Below are positions 18,733 to 28,180 of a stretch of DNA of 64,000 bases, in pieces (the stretch's first letter is position 1; every line of letters begins with the position of its first letter). The notes beneath the pieces are model-generated. The model was not told the origin of the DNA, did no database searches, and saw only the letters and a list, made by a program, of their open reading frames with translations. The position numbers and the translations under genes were made by a program. Source of the DNA: Chitinophagaceae bacterium (lineage in GTDB: Bacteria > Bacteroidota > Bacteroidia > Chitinophagales > Chitinophagaceae); NCBI GenBank assembly GCA_947458275.1, contig CANGYR010000003.1:62001-126000 (forward strand), given 5' to 3'.

Positions 18733-19251
18733 ATGGCAATAATTTTTCCTGTAAATGGTATTAGCCCGAAAATGGGCGAAAACTGTTTCATAGCCCCCAA
18801 TGCAACAATAGTTGGTGATGTTATAATGGGCAATGATTGCAGCATTTGGTTTAATGCTGTTGTAAGAGGGGATGTGAATAGTATTCGCATCGGAGATAAG
18901 GTAAATGTGCAGGACGGGGCAGTTATTCATTGTACGTATGAAAAAACCAAGACAATTATCGGAAATAAAGTGAGCATTGGACACAATGCAATCGTACATG
19001 GATGCGTTATAGATGAAAATGTGCTGATTGGAATGGGGGCAATTGTTATGGACAATGTTCATGTGGGAAGCAATAGCATAGTGGCTGCAGGTGCTGTAGT
19101 TCTTGAAAATACGATTATTGAACCGGGAAGTATCTATGCAGGCGTTCCCGCAAGAAAAGTAAAAGATATCAGCAAAGAGCTGATCAGCGGTGAAATTAAT
19201 AGAATTGCTGACAATTACGTAAAGTACAGCAGCTGGTTTAAAGAAATGTGA
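18733..19251 (+). CDS. Gamma carbonic anhydrase family protein
   Basis: A left-handed beta-helix protein of about 172 residues built from hexapeptide repeats (IVGDVIMGNDCSIWFNAVVRGD and similar). The three zinc-type histidines of gamma carbonic anhydrases are present: one in GAVIHCTY and two in SIGHNAIVHGC. Sequence and length match the YrdA/PaaY-like branch, for which carbonic anhydrase activity is not always shown. I start at the ATG at 18733 (MAIIFPVNG); the frame is open further upstream into the aminotransferase promoter region, but that part has no family similarity. It is divergent from the aminotransferase and followed by a small lipoprotein gene. Confidence 0.92.
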   Translation: MAIIFPVNGISPKMGENCFIAPNATIVGDVIMGNDCSIWFNAVVRGDVNSIRIGDKVNVQDGAVIHCTYEKTKTIIGNKVSIGHNAIVHGCVIDENVLIGMGAIVMDNVHVGSNSIVAAGAVVLENTIIEPGSIYAGVPARKVKDISKELISGEINRIADNYVKYSSWFKEM

Positions 19252-19341
19252 AAAATTATCATAAAAGTTCTTTTAAATCATACAAACATTAACTTCATAA
19301 AACAATTATATCATTGATTGTTTTATTGTAAAATTTATTAG

Positions 19342-19518
19342 ATGAGAAAGATTTTGATGTTTGTTGTTTTGATATCCCTGCTGAGCAGTTGTTCTATTTT
19401 CAAAAGAAGTCGGAAAGTAGGATGTCCGACAAGCGGAGCAGCGATTGGAGCTGAAAGACTTTTGGATGATCCGAAATTGTTAAAAAAGAGCATGAAGTCA
19501 AAGTTCAAAGGCGATTAA
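19342..19518 (+). CDS. Small putative lipoprotein, 58 residues
   Basis: A short open frame with ATG at 19342 and TAA at 19516. The translation starts MRKILMFVVLISLLSSC, a textbook SPII signal with lipobox LSSC (Cys17). About 41 residues of mature, strongly basic peptide follow: SIFKRSRKVGCPTSGAAIG, then AERLLDDPKLLKKSM and a Lys-rich end. A second cysteine sits in GCPTSGA. The composition and the signal are too good for a chance frame. It lies 90 bases after the carbonic anhydrase and 62 before the next gene, same strand. Function unknown. Confidence 0.72.
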   Translation: MRKILMFVVLISLLSSCSIFKRSRKVGCPTSGAAIGAERLLDDPKLLKKSMKSKFKGD

Positions 19519-19580
19519 TTTAATTAGACAACAGAAAGTATAAACCATTCATTTTTCATACCCAATTAAAAACCAACACT

Positions 19581-19883
19581 ATGTCCTACCAACTTAAAAC
19601 CAAATCCGGCGGCACTGAAGCCGTTATTGATGACAACTGCGGCATCTCAAAATTTTACGCTATTGCCCACACACTTGCCGAGCAACTCAAGGTAAGTTTT
19701 CTTAATCAGATTGATGAAACAGAAACATTAGACTGGGATTTTAAATATAAAAATCAATTGCTCACGCTGCACTACAATATTTTTGAAGGAGTAAGCATTT
19801 TTCCTCAACAGGTTAAAAGCGTCAAGAATGACAATAAGGCCGTAATGGAAGTTGCGCACTTTTTAGAGCGCCAGGCATATTAA
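19581..19883 (+). CDS. Conserved-looking hypothetical protein, 100 residues
   Basis: I do not recognise the family. It is a soluble, mildly acidic alpha/beta protein without signal peptide or membrane segment, with a clean ATG start (MSYQLKTKSGGTEAVIDDNC). It is rich in aromatic residues in its second half (LDWDFKYKNQLLTLHYNIFEGVSIFPQ). The codon pattern agrees with neighbouring genes. It follows the small lipoprotein in the same orientation and ends nine bases from the convergent rsgA. Confidence 0.7.
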   Translation: MSYQLKTKSGGTEAVIDDNCGISKFYAIAHTLAEQLKVSFLNQIDETETLDWDFKYKNQLLTLHYNIFEGVSIFPQQVKSVKNDNKAVMEVAHFLERQAY

Positions 19884-19892
19884 AACAAAGGT

Positions 19893-20816
19893 TCAATATT
19901 TTTTTTCCTGAATGGATTCTAAAATATTCAGGTAACTGATATAACGCTCTTCATGAATGCTGTCTTTACCGACAGCATTTTTTATGGCACAACCCGGCTC
20001 ATTGATGTGGAGGCAGTTGTTAAATTGGCATTCCGGAAGCAACTTGAGCATCTCAGGAAAAAAATGAGAAAGCTCTTGACGCGAAATATCTACAAGCCCC
20101 ATCTCTCTTATTCCGGGTGTATCAATTATTTTCCCCCCGAAATCAAGATCAAACATCTCAGCAAATGTGGTAGTGTGAAGTCCTTTTCCGCTCCAACCGC
20201 TTACATCCTGCGTTTTGAGTTTTAAATCAGGGAAAAAATAATTGATGAATGTGGACTTTCCCACACCTGAATGACCGCTGAGGAGAGTTGTCTTGTCTTT
20301 TAAAATATTTTTTAAGTCATCTAGTCCCGTTTGATTATTTAGACTGATTGCCTCGATTTTATACCCAATAGGTTCATAGATTTTTTTAACTGCCTCAAGC
20401 TTCTCCAGTTCTTTTTTTCTGTATATATCTGTTTTGTTGAAAACAATGATTGCAGGAACATGATAAGCCTCTGAAATAACCAGAAATCTGTCTATAAAAC
20501 CCAGAGATGTTTTGGGATCTTTCAACGTAGCAAACAACAATGACTGATCAAGGTTAGCAGCAACAATATGATGTTGATTTTTATTGTGGGGAGAAGTACG
20601 GTTGATATAGTTTTTTCGTGGATGAATTTCGGTTATCACTGTACTTTCAACATCCTGTTCATTTTCAATTTCCACATAATCCCCTACTGCAATTGGATTG
20701 GTGGAGGTAATTCCTTCAATTTTAAACTTCCCCTTGATGCGGGCGTTGAATTGCTCCCCTGCATTGTTTTTAACCACATACCAGCTACCGGTAGATTTAT
20801 ACACTAATGCCCTCAT
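19893..20816 (-). CDS. rsgA: Ribosome small subunit-dependent GTPase A
   Basis: A circularly permuted GTPase that checks late 30S subunit maturation. An N-terminal OB domain (1-70) is followed by the motifs in permuted order: NKTD (G4), then GHSGVGKSTFIN (G1) and DTPGIREMGL (G3). The C-terminal zinc finger has the ligands CQFNNCLHINEPGC. The length of 307 residues is normal. It is divergent from the region upstream of nadE and convergent with the 100-residue hypothetical gene. Confidence 0.97.
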   Translation of the reverse strand: MRALVYKSTGSWYVVKNNAGEQFNARIKGKFKIEGITSTNPIAVGDYVEIENEQDVESTVITEIHPRKNYINRTSPHNKNQHHIVAANLDQSLLFATLKDPKTSLGFIDRFLVISEAYHVPAIIVFNKTDIYRKKELEKLEAVKKIYEPIGYKIEAISLNNQTGLDDLKNILKDKTTLLSGHSGVGKSTFINYFFPDLKLKTQDVSGWSGKGLHTTTFAEMFDLDFGGKIIDTPGIREMGLVDISRQELSHFFPEMLKLLPECQFNNCLHINEPGCAIKNAVGKDSIHEERYISYLNILESIQEKKY

Positions 20817-20868
20817 GAATGCAATTTACTGATAGTTTGATTAGATAAAATATACACAATGAATACTA

Positions 20869-22551
20869 TCATGATAAATATTTTCCAACAATATTCATTC
20901 TGCGGCCTACACCAAATGCTTTTGGAGAAACCCGGATGATGGGGCAAAATTGATTTCGCTTGTATTCATTGGTATTGACCAGCTTTAGAATTCTGTCAAC
21001 TACGGCAGCGTTGTATTGAAGCAATTTAATTTCATCAGGACCCTTGGATTGTTCAATATATTGATATAAAATCTGATCAAGTAACTCATAATCCGGCAAA
21101 CTGTCACTGTCTTTCTGATTAGGTCTCAGTTCAGCACTGGGGGCCTTGTTAATGATATTTGAAGGAATTATTTCAGTATGGCGGTTGATATATTTAGCGA
21201 GTGCATATACCTGAAGTTTATAGCAGTCTCCCAGCACTCCTAACCCGCCGGCCATATCACCATATAAAGTCCCGTATCCAGTTGCCAGTTCACTTTTATT
21301 GGATGTGTTCAATAGTATATACCCGAATTTATTGGCAATGGCCATTAATAAATTTCCTCTGGTGCGGCTTTGAATATTTTCTTCCGCTATACCAAAAGGA
21401 GTATTTGAAAAAAGCGGTTGTAACTCATCAACAAAACTTTGATAGATATTTTTTATTGGAAAAATATGATACTCGTTTTGCAAGTTTTTACTCAACGTTT
21501 CCGCGTCCTGTACAGAATGATCAGTTGAAAACTGTGAAGGCATCAGCACAGCCGTTACATTCTCTTTGCCCAATGCAGCAACTGCCAGAGCCAGCGTAAC
21601 CGCGCTGTCTATTCCCCCACTGCTTCCCAAAATGGCTTTTTTAAAACCCATCTTTGAAAAATAATCTCTGATACCAAGTATCAGCGCCGAATAGACCTCT
21701 TCTATATTCAATAAAGGATCAAAAAATTCAGGATTAAGACCTGCAACAGGAATGCTTCCAACATACTCAATGATATTGCCATCGATTGTGCCATCTTTAT
21801 TGACAATAAAAAACTTTAGATCTTCTTCAAAACTCAACATTCTTCCACACAAATTGGCATCTTTATCAAAAACTAAAGAGGTTCCGTCAAAAACAATTTC
21901 TGTCTGACTTCCTACTGCATTGCAATAAAGAAGAGGAATTTTATATTTTAATACATTCGCTTTCACAATAGCTTTTCTGTCTTCATCATGTGTATAATCA
22001 AATGGAGATGCGGATAAATTAATCATAATGTCTGGTTGCTGATCAATCAGTTTATCCATCGGACAGATAGTATACAAAGGATTATTTCCCAGATTCCAGA
22101 TGTCTTCACAAATTGTTACCGCTAATTTTCTTCCTTTATACTCAATAACATTCCAGCTTTTGGCCGACTCAAAATATCGGTCTTCATCAAAAATATCATA
22201 GGTAGGCAGACAGGTCTTATGTATGATCTGCTTTACCGCTCCGTCGGCAAGAAAATAGGCTGCATTGAACAAATCTTTTCCTTCAGGCACTTCATTTATC
22301 TGCGGAGCACCTACCAACACAGCGATGCCATTAGCTGCAACTTTTATCTTGTCAATGCTCAACATACATTTTTTAATAAAATCGTTGAAATACAAAAAAT
22401 CCCTTGGTGGATATCCGCAAATACAAAGCTCACTGAATACAATTAGGTCCCCACCCTGCTCTTTCGCTTTTTGTATAGCAGATAAAATCTTCTCTACATT
22501 GCTGTCAAAATTGCCAATGTGATAATTCTGCTGCGCTAAAAAAATTTTCAT
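20869..22551 (-). CDS. nadE: Glutamine-dependent NAD+ synthetase
   Basis: The last step of NAD synthesis: amidation of nicotinic acid adenine dinucleotide with ammonia from glutamine. The N-terminal nitrilase-type glutaminase domain shows the triad Glu in FSELCICGYPPRD, Lys in KTCLPTYDIFDE and Cys in TICEDIWNLG. The C-terminal synthetase domain has the ATP PP-loop LGSSGGIDSAVTLALAVAA and later TSNKSELATGYGTLYGD. I start at the ATG at 22551 (MKIFLAQQNYHIG), the usual nitrilase start; 24 upstream in-frame residues from 22623 have no family match. It is divergent from gldB. nadC lies 3 kb away. Confidence 0.96.
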   Translation of the reverse strand: MKIFLAQQNYHIGNFDSNVEKILSAIQKAKEQGGDLIVFSELCICGYPPRDFLYFNDFIKKCMLSIDKIKVAANGIAVLVGAPQINEVPEGKDLFNAAYFLADGAVKQIIHKTCLPTYDIFDEDRYFESAKSWNVIEYKGRKLAVTICEDIWNLGNNPLYTICPMDKLIDQQPDIMINLSASPFDYTHDEDRKAIVKANVLKYKIPLLYCNAVGSQTEIVFDGTSLVFDKDANLCGRMLSFEEDLKFFIVNKDGTIDGNIIEYVGSIPVAGLNPEFFDPLLNIEEVYSALILGIRDYFSKMGFKKAILGSSGGIDSAVTLALAVAALGKENVTAVLMPSQFSTDHSVQDAETLSKNLQNEYHIFPIKNIYQSFVDELQPLFSNTPFGIAEENIQSRTRGNLLMAIANKFGYILLNTSNKSELATGYGTLYGDMAGGLGVLGDCYKLQVYALAKYINRHTEIIPSNIINKAPSAELRPNQKDSDSLPDYELLDQILYQYIEQSKGPDEIKLLQYNAAVVDRILKLVNTNEYKRNQFCPIIRVSPKAFGVGRRMNIVGKYLS

Positions 22552-22677
22552 TGATTTGTTTTTACTATTTTCCAGTGCCCCCTGCTGTTGATTTATAATA
22601 TCCGGACAATCTTTAAAAGGCACTGAAATTATTGACTTTATGTCTTTAATTTTGTTATGTAAAGTTAAATTATTTGT

Positions 22678-23688
22678 ATGCGTTTATTTGTATGTTTATT
22701 GACATTGTTGGTTGTTTTTTCATGTAAAAGCAAAAAAAATATTCCCGATGTCTCAGATATAAAGATAAATCTTACCACCACCCGTTTTGAAAAAGAACTT
22801 TTCTCATTAGATACCAACCAACTATCTACCCAATTTGATCCGCTGATTTCAAAACATCCCGATTTTGGAGAAATTTTCCTTCATAACATTATTAATGCAG
22901 ATCCTCAATGGGATACTGAAACTACCGCCGATTATGTAAAGGGATTTATAAGCGCTTACAGAACTGTTTATGATACATCAGAAGTTATTTTTTCCAATTT
23001 TACTCCTTACGAAAAAGAAATAAAATATGCTTTGCAATTTCTAAAATATTATTTCCCCAAATACAAAGCTCCCGAAAAGATAATCACCTATATCGGGCCA
23101 TTAGATGGATACGGAGACATCATTGCTGAAAATGTTTTTATCGTAGGATTACATCATCATATCAGCAGCGAATACACTATATATAAGTCTATGAAGTTTC
23201 AGGAAACATACCCTAGATATATTTCACAAAGATTTGAGCCGGACTATATTGCTATCAACTGCATGAAAAATATCCTTTTGGATATGTGCCCCGAAAAAAT
23301 AGACGAATCTTCCCTTATTGATAAAATGATTGAAAAAGGAAAGAGACTTTATGTATTAAGTATGCTATTGCCACATTATGATGAGCACAAAATAATCGGT
23401 TATACCGAAAAGCAATTAAAGAGCTGCTATAAGCATGAGGCGAATATCTGGGACTTATTTGTACAAAACAACCTATTGCAAATAACAGACTATAACAGAC
23501 AGAAAAATTACATTAGCGAAGGGCCTAAAACACAGGAACTCGGAGAAGACTCGCCGGGAAATATAGGCTCATTTGTAGGATGGCAAATTGTAAAAAAATA
23601 TATGGATAATCATCCGAAATTGTCTCCGGCGGATTTGATGAAAACCGATGGTGAAACTATTTTTCAGGCAGTTAAATATAAACCCTGA
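22678..23688 (+). CDS. gldB: Gliding motility lipoprotein GldB
   Basis: A 336-residue lipoprotein needed for gliding in Flavobacterium johnsoniae; its molecular role is not settled. It has a signal peptide with lipobox VFSC (Cys16), then INLTTTRFEKELFSLDTN, FLHNIINADPQW, GDIIAENVFIVGLHHHIS and a C terminus GNIGSFVGWQIVKKYMDNHP, all in the order expected for GldB. The HVxG-like block and GxxxxWxIV ending resemble DUF2268-type peptidase relatives, but no intact HExxH is seen. It is divergent from nadE and convergent with the desaturase gene 12 bases away. Confidence 0.9.
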   Translation: MRLFVCLLTLLVVFSCKSKKNIPDVSDIKINLTTTRFEKELFSLDTNQLSTQFDPLISKHPDFGEIFLHNIINADPQWDTETTADYVKGFISAYRTVYDTSEVIFSNFTPYEKEIKYALQFLKYYFPKYKAPEKIITYIGPLDGYGDIIAENVFIVGLHHHISSEYTIYKSMKFQETYPRYISQRFEPDYIAINCMKNILLDMCPEKIDESSLIDKMIEKGKRLYVLSMLLPHYDEHKIIGYTEKQLKSCYKHEANIWDLFVQNNLLQITDYNRQKNYISEGPKTQELGEDSPGNIGSFVGWQIVKKYMDNHPKLSPADLMKTDGETIFQAVKYKP

Positions 23689-23700
23689 TTCCGGATAAAA

Positions 23701-24798
23701 CTAAACGCTTAAAGCAATTTCCGCAGGCTTTTCGCCCAACTTCTTCATTACCCTGAAATGTGAATATACTGCTTCGCCGATGGTATCAAAATGATTGTAG
23801 GGCAAATTAAATTCCTTGCATTTTTCTCTGACAATTTTGCTTATGGCAGGATAATGAACGTGGCTTATTTTGGGAAAAAGATGGTGCTCAATCTGATAGT
23901 TTAATCCACCGGTAAACCAGGAGATTATTTTATTATCCATAGCGAAATTTGAAGTGGTTTTGATTTGGTGTTCAGCCCATGCCGTTTCAATATGCTTGGT
24001 GGTGTCTAATGGGATATGTTCAAATTCGGTGTTCTCCACAACATGTGCCAGTTGAAAAACAAAAGAAAGGGTTGTTCCCATAAAAATATGAGCAGTCATA
24101 AAACCAATAAGCCAAGCGGACCAGCCCCATACAATTATTGGCAGTACAATAAAAAATGCCAGATAATATATTTTAGTTACCCAAAAAACCAAATGATTTT
24201 TGAATGTCATCTTCCACGCTGCCGTAGTATAAATTTTTCTGCCGAAATATTTGGCAAAATCCATGAAAAAAATCCAAAACAGTGATGACAGTGCATATGC
24301 AAGTGGCATATAAAAATGCTGTATCTGATGCGCAGGCACCCATTTTTGTGTTTCGCACTGACGGATTATAGGACTCTTGGCTATATCATCATCAATTCCG
24401 TCTACATTGGTATATGTGTGATGGATGATGTTGTGTTTTTGCTTCCAGAAATATGCGTTAGCACCCAATCCGTTGGAGCCAACCAACCCTATAAATTCAT
24501 TCAATGTCTCGTTTGTACTATAGCTGCCATGGTTAGCATCATGCATAACACTGAATCCTATGCAAGCCATTGTGTATCCCAAAACGGCACAACATAAAAC
24601 AGCGATATAGCCATTGATGTCAGTCAGCATTAAAATAGCATATAGCCCTAATAAGACTCCTAATAGTACAATAGTCTTGGTGTACAACCTGATATCTCCG
24701 GTTTTTTTCTTATTGTTGTCGACAAAATAGTTATCAACGCTGGCTTTAAGACTTTGAAAAAAAAGATTATTGGAGTTGTTGAAAATTAATTTGGACAT
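23701..24798 (-). CDS. Membrane fatty acid desaturase (acyl-CoA/acyl-lipid type)
   Basis: A 365-residue di-iron membrane desaturase. The three histidine boxes are HDANHG, HNIIHHTY and QIEHHLF, the last with the Q replacing the first His, as in front-end desaturases of the delta-6/linoleoyl-CoA type. Four or more membrane segments are visible. No fused cytochrome b5 domain is present at the N terminus, so an external electron donor is needed. It may be the last gene of nadC-yciH-apaG-desaturase; the gap to apaG is 61 bases. Substrate and position of the double bond cannot be told. Confidence 0.93.
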   Translation of the reverse strand: MSKLIFNNSNNLFFQSLKASVDNYFVDNNKKKTGDIRLYTKTIVLLGVLLGLYAILMLTDINGYIAVLCCAVLGYTMACIGFSVMHDANHGSYSTNETLNEFIGLVGSNGLGANAYFWKQKHNIIHHTYTNVDGIDDDIAKSPIIRQCETQKWVPAHQIQHFYMPLAYALSSLFWIFFMDFAKYFGRKIYTTAAWKMTFKNHLVFWVTKIYYLAFFIVLPIIVWGWSAWLIGFMTAHIFMGTTLSFVFQLAHVVENTEFEHIPLDTTKHIETAWAEHQIKTTSNFAMDNKIISWFTGGLNYQIEHHLFPKISHVHYPAISKIVREKCKEFNLPYNHFDTIGEAVYSHFRVMKKLGEKPAEIALSV

Positions 24799-24859
24799 AA
24801 ATTTTAATAAATAATTCGAAAAAGGAGATTACTGTTCTGTACTATGGGTAAAATGATGA

Positions 24860-25246
24860 TTAATTTAATTTAAAGGGAGCCGCCAAAATAAATGAAGGAA
24901 TGCTTACCCTGAAGGTCTTTTTGTTGTTGATATTTTCCAGCAGATAATTGCCCTGCATTTTTCCGATATCGCTTTTGAGATTACAACCGCTCACATAGCT
25001 ATAAGTATCAGAAGGATTGATTACAGGCTGTTGACCAACCACCCCTTCGCCTTCCACCTCTTTACTGCTTCCTATACTGTCATTAATATTCCAGTATCTT
25101 CTCAATAACCTTACAGGAAAGTCATTATTATTTTCAATGGTGATTCGGTAAGCAAACAGAAACTCATTAGCAGTAGGATTGCTGTGTTCTGATTGATATT
25201 GAGTTTCAACGCTTACTTTTACTCCATTGGATATTTTGGAATTCAT
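24860..25246 (-). CDS. apaG: ApaG domain protein
   Basis: A 128-residue single fibronectin-III-like ApaG protein. The family motif region is clear: SVETQYQSEHSNPTANEFLFAYRI, LLRRYWNI, VEGEGVVGQQPVI and a late MQGNYLLEN. The loop GEGVVGQQP corresponds to the conserved GxGxxG segment. ApaG is associated with cobalt/magnesium resistance in Salmonella, but its biochemical role is unclear. It is 22 bases downstream of the SUI1 gene. Confidence 0.95.
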   Translation of the reverse strand: MNSKISNGVKVSVETQYQSEHSNPTANEFLFAYRITIENNNDFPVRLLRRYWNINDSIGSSKEVEGEGVVGQQPVINPSDTYSYVSGCNLKSDIGKMQGNYLLENINNKKTFRVSIPSFILAAPFKLN

Positions 25247-25268
25247 ACTTCAGACATTTCCTTACAAG

Positions 25269-25613
25269 TTAATTAAAATTTTTTGTATTTATATAGCCAT
25301 TTTTCTGTAGCCATTGAAATATTTTCACCCGCTGATCTCCCTGAATCAGAAGCTCGCCATCTTTTGCCGAGCCCCCTGTGCCACAATGATTTTTTAATTT
25401 CTTTATAAGTTCTTCTTTATCAACTTGTTTGCCCACAAAACCTTCAATAAGTGTAACCGTCTTTCCTCCGCGATGCTTGGTTTCAAGTTTAATCTTCAAT
25501 CTTTGTTCAGCAGGAGAAATTGTATCTATCTCACCCGTTTGTTCATTCTCCGGTTTAAAATGAGGATCGGTTGAATAAACAATTCCGGAAAGATTAATTT
25601 TCTTTTTTGACAT
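25269..25613 (-). CDS. SUI1/eIF1-like translation factor (YciH family)
   Basis: A 114-residue protein with a SUI1 domain in its C-terminal 80 residues: KLETKHRGGKTVTLIEGFVG, then LKNHCGTGGSAKDGELLIQGDQ and RVKIFQWLQKNGY. These are the hallmark RxGKxVT, CGxGG and IQGD segments of YciH. Bacterial YciH binds the 30S subunit and affects start-site fidelity in E. coli. The first 35 residues are variable and probably unstructured. It lies five bases after nadC. Confidence 0.94.
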   Translation of the reverse strand: MSKKKINLSGIVYSTDPHFKPENEQTGEIDTISPAEQRLKIKLETKHRGGKTVTLIEGFVGKQVDKEELIKKLKNHCGTGGSAKDGELLIQGDQRVKIFQWLQKNGYINTKNFN

Positions 25614-25618
25614 AGCTG

Positions 25619-26512
25619 TTATATTATTACTGCCTTTAAGCTTAAATCAAGACTTCTGGCCTGATGGATAATTGCTCCGCTTGAAATATAATCAACTCCT
25701 GTAGCTGCATACTCTTCAAGATTGTTCAGATTGATTCCTCCGCTGGCTTCTGTTTCGTATTTTTTATCAATGATAACGAGTGCTTCCTTAATTTGATCAG
25801 GAGAAAAATTATCCAGCATTATTCTATCCACCTTACCATTAGCCATTACTCTCTTTACATCTTCCAGTGTTCTAGTCTCTACTTCAATTTTCAATTCCGG
25901 CTTTTTGTGCTGCACATAATCATACGCCATATTGATTGCCTTCTCAATGGAGCCACAATAATCAATGTGATTGTCCTTCAGCATAATCATATCATACAGG
26001 CCAAAACGATGATTCACTCCTCCTCCAATTCTGACAGCTTCTTTTTCTAGCAATCTGAAATTGGGCGTAGTCTTTCTGGTATCCAGCAATTTGGTATGAT
26101 ATCCGGAAAGTCGGGATGTATATTCCCTGGTGAGCGTGGCAATGCCGCTCATTCTTTGCATACAATTGAGTACGAGTCTTTCACATTGCAAAATGGTGTG
26201 TATAGAAGCTTCTACCTCAAATGCGATATCTCCATATTTCATGGAATCTCCGTCGTTTTTATACTTTTTAAAAACAACATTTTTTTCGAAATACGAGAAA
26301 ATTTTTTCAGCAACTTCTACGCCAGCAAGAATTCCTTCCTGTTTGACTTTCAATACTGCTTTACCCGAAACCTTACTGTCGATACAACTTAATGTGGAGT
26401 GATCGCCGTCACCAATATCTTCGTTTAAGGCGCTTTTAATAAACAATTCCAATTGATCAGTTGACATCATATGCAAATCTACGGATAGATGAGATATAGC
26501 GCTTATCATCAT
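25619..26512 (-). CDS. nadC: Nicotinate-nucleotide pyrophosphorylase (quinolinate phosphoribosyltransferase)
   Basis: Converts quinolinate and PRPP to nicotinate mononucleotide in de novo NAD synthesis. Motifs are EDIGDGDHSTL near the start, ERLVLNCMQRMSGIAT, the substrate arginine/lysine block LLDTRKTTPNFRLLEKEAVRIGGGVNHRFGLYDMIMLKDNHI, and IEVETRTLEDV with the metal/substrate acid. It ends with EASGGINLNNLEEYAATGVDYISSG. The start is placed at the ATG at 26512; an ATG-ATG pair 14-15 codons later (MMSTDQLELF) would give a more usual N terminus. First gene of a probable operon with yciH and apaG. Confidence 0.96.
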   Translation of the reverse strand: MMISAISHLSVDLHMMSTDQLELFIKSALNEDIGDGDHSTLSCIDSKVSGKAVLKVKQEGILAGVEVAEKIFSYFEKNVVFKKYKNDGDSMKYGDIAFEVEASIHTILQCERLVLNCMQRMSGIATLTREYTSRLSGYHTKLLDTRKTTPNFRLLEKEAVRIGGGVNHRFGLYDMIMLKDNHIDYCGSIEKAINMAYDYVQHKKPELKIEVETRTLEDVKRVMANGKVDRIMLDNFSPDQIKEALVIIDKKYETEASGGINLNNLEEYAATGVDYISSGAIIHQARSLDLSLKAVII

Positions 26513-26611
26513 TGAATTATTCCGCGAATAATTAATTAATTTTGTTTATTGACAAAGAACTTTGTTACCCAAATAAATTTTTATCTTTTAATAATAATAT
26601 AACCCTCAAAA

Positions 26612-28129
26612 ATGCAATCAAAGAAGATCATACTTGTCATTATGGACGGATGGGGACTCGGAAAAATAAAAAAAAGTGATGCCATCCAAAATGCCCATGT
26701 TCCTTTTGTCAGCTCTCTTTATTCAAAATATCCCAATAGCACGCTGATTACATCCGGCGAAGAAGTTGGATTGCCTGCAGGTCAGATGGGTAACAGCGAA
26801 GTTGGTCATTTAAACTTAGGTGCGGGAAGGATTGTATATCAGGAACTTGAAAGAATCAATGTAGCTATCAGAAACAATGAATTTCAGCAAAACAAAACGC
26901 TGCTCGCTTCTATTGATTATGCTAAAACAAATAATAAAACCCTTCATCTGATTGGATTGGTGAGCGACGGAGGAGTGCATTCCCATATCAGTCACCTCAA
27001 AGCAATATTAAGTACCTGTGCAGCAAATGAATTTGAAAATGTACTGGTGCATGTTTTTACAGATGGGCGTGACACCGACCCGAAATCCGGATTGGGTTAC
27101 ATTGAGGATCTTCAGGAACACCTCAAACAAACAGTCGGGAACATTGCATCAGTAACAGGAAGATACTATGCGATGGACAGAGACAAGAGATGGGAAAGAG
27201 TTAAAATTGCCTATGACGCCATGGTAAAAGGCATTGGCACAAAAACAGATGATTTGATTGCCGGCATTCAGTCGTCTTATGAGCAACAGGTAACAGATGA
27301 ATTTATCAAGCCATTGATAAACAATAAAATTGAAAAGACCACTATTGAGCCGGGAGATGCTGTGTTGTGCTTCAATTTCAGAACGGATCGCTGCCGTGAA
27401 ATAACGGAGGTGCTTACTCAGGTGGATATGCCTGAACATGAAATGAAGACCATCAAGTTGCATTATACCACAATGACACAGTATGACAATAAATTTAAAA
27501 ATGTGTCTGTAATTTTTGAAAATGATGACCTGAAAAATACTTTGGGAGAAATATTAGCTAAAAATAACAAAACGCAATTGCGTATTGCCGAAACAGAAAA
27601 ATATCCTCATGTAAGTTTCTTTTTCAACGGAGGAAGAGAGCTGCCGTTTGAGGGAGAAAAAAGAATCATGATACCCTCTCCGAAAGTAGCCACCTACGAC
27701 TTGCAACCTGAGATGAGCGCTCCGGAATTAACAGATGCGGTAATCAAAGAAATTAATGAGACTTCTCCCGATTTTATTTGTCTCAATTTTGCCAATGCAG
27801 ACATGGTTGGACATACCGGAGTATGGAATGCCGTTATAAAAGCGGTGGAAACGGTTGATAGTTGTGTTAATAAAGTCGTTTCAGCTTCTTTGGAAAAAGA
27901 CTATACCGTTTTACTTACCGCAGACCATGGAAATGCCGACTATGAAATAAATGATGACGGTACACCCAATACTGCCCATACAACCAATCCCGTACCTCTT
28001 TTTGTCATTGATAAAACATGGCACGGCAAAGTACAAAGTGGTAAACTAGGCGACATCGCCCCTACTATTTTGAAAATGATGAATTTACCCATACCGGAAG
28101 AAATGAAAGGAAATGTGCTGATTGACTAA
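26612..28129 (+). CDS. gpmI: 2,3-bisphosphoglycerate-independent phosphoglycerate mutase
   Basis: The glycolytic 3-PG/2-PG interconversion by a two-metal (Mn) alkaline-phosphatase-fold enzyme. The N-terminal metal motif is LVIMDGWG, the catalytic serine is Ser62 in QMGNSEVGHLNLGAGR, and later motifs are VHVFTDGRDTDP, GRYYAMDRDKRWER, NFANADMVGHTG and LLTADHGNADY. The length of 505 residues is normal. It is divergent from nadC and leads a plus-strand run toward uvrC. Confidence 0.97.
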   Translation: MQSKKIILVIMDGWGLGKIKKSDAIQNAHVPFVSSLYSKYPNSTLITSGEEVGLPAGQMGNSEVGHLNLGAGRIVYQELERINVAIRNNEFQQNKTLLASIDYAKTNNKTLHLIGLVSDGGVHSHISHLKAILSTCAANEFENVLVHVFTDGRDTDPKSGLGYIEDLQEHLKQTVGNIASVTGRYYAMDRDKRWERVKIAYDAMVKGIGTKTDDLIAGIQSSYEQQVTDEFIKPLINNKIEKTTIEPGDAVLCFNFRTDRCREITEVLTQVDMPEHEMKTIKLHYTTMTQYDNKFKNVSVIFENDDLKNTLGEILAKNNKTQLRIAETEKYPHVSFFFNGGRELPFEGEKRIMIPSPKVATYDLQPEMSAPELTDAVIKEINETSPDFICLNFANADMVGHTGVWNAVIKAVETVDSCVNKVVSASLEKDYTVLLTADHGNADYEINDDGTPNTAHTTNPVPLFVIDKTWHGKVQSGKLGDIAPTILKMMNLPIPEEMKGNVLID

Positions 28130-28180
28130 CCCAATCAATCGATTCAGTTCGGGTGCTTGAAAAAATTAAACAACAAAACA

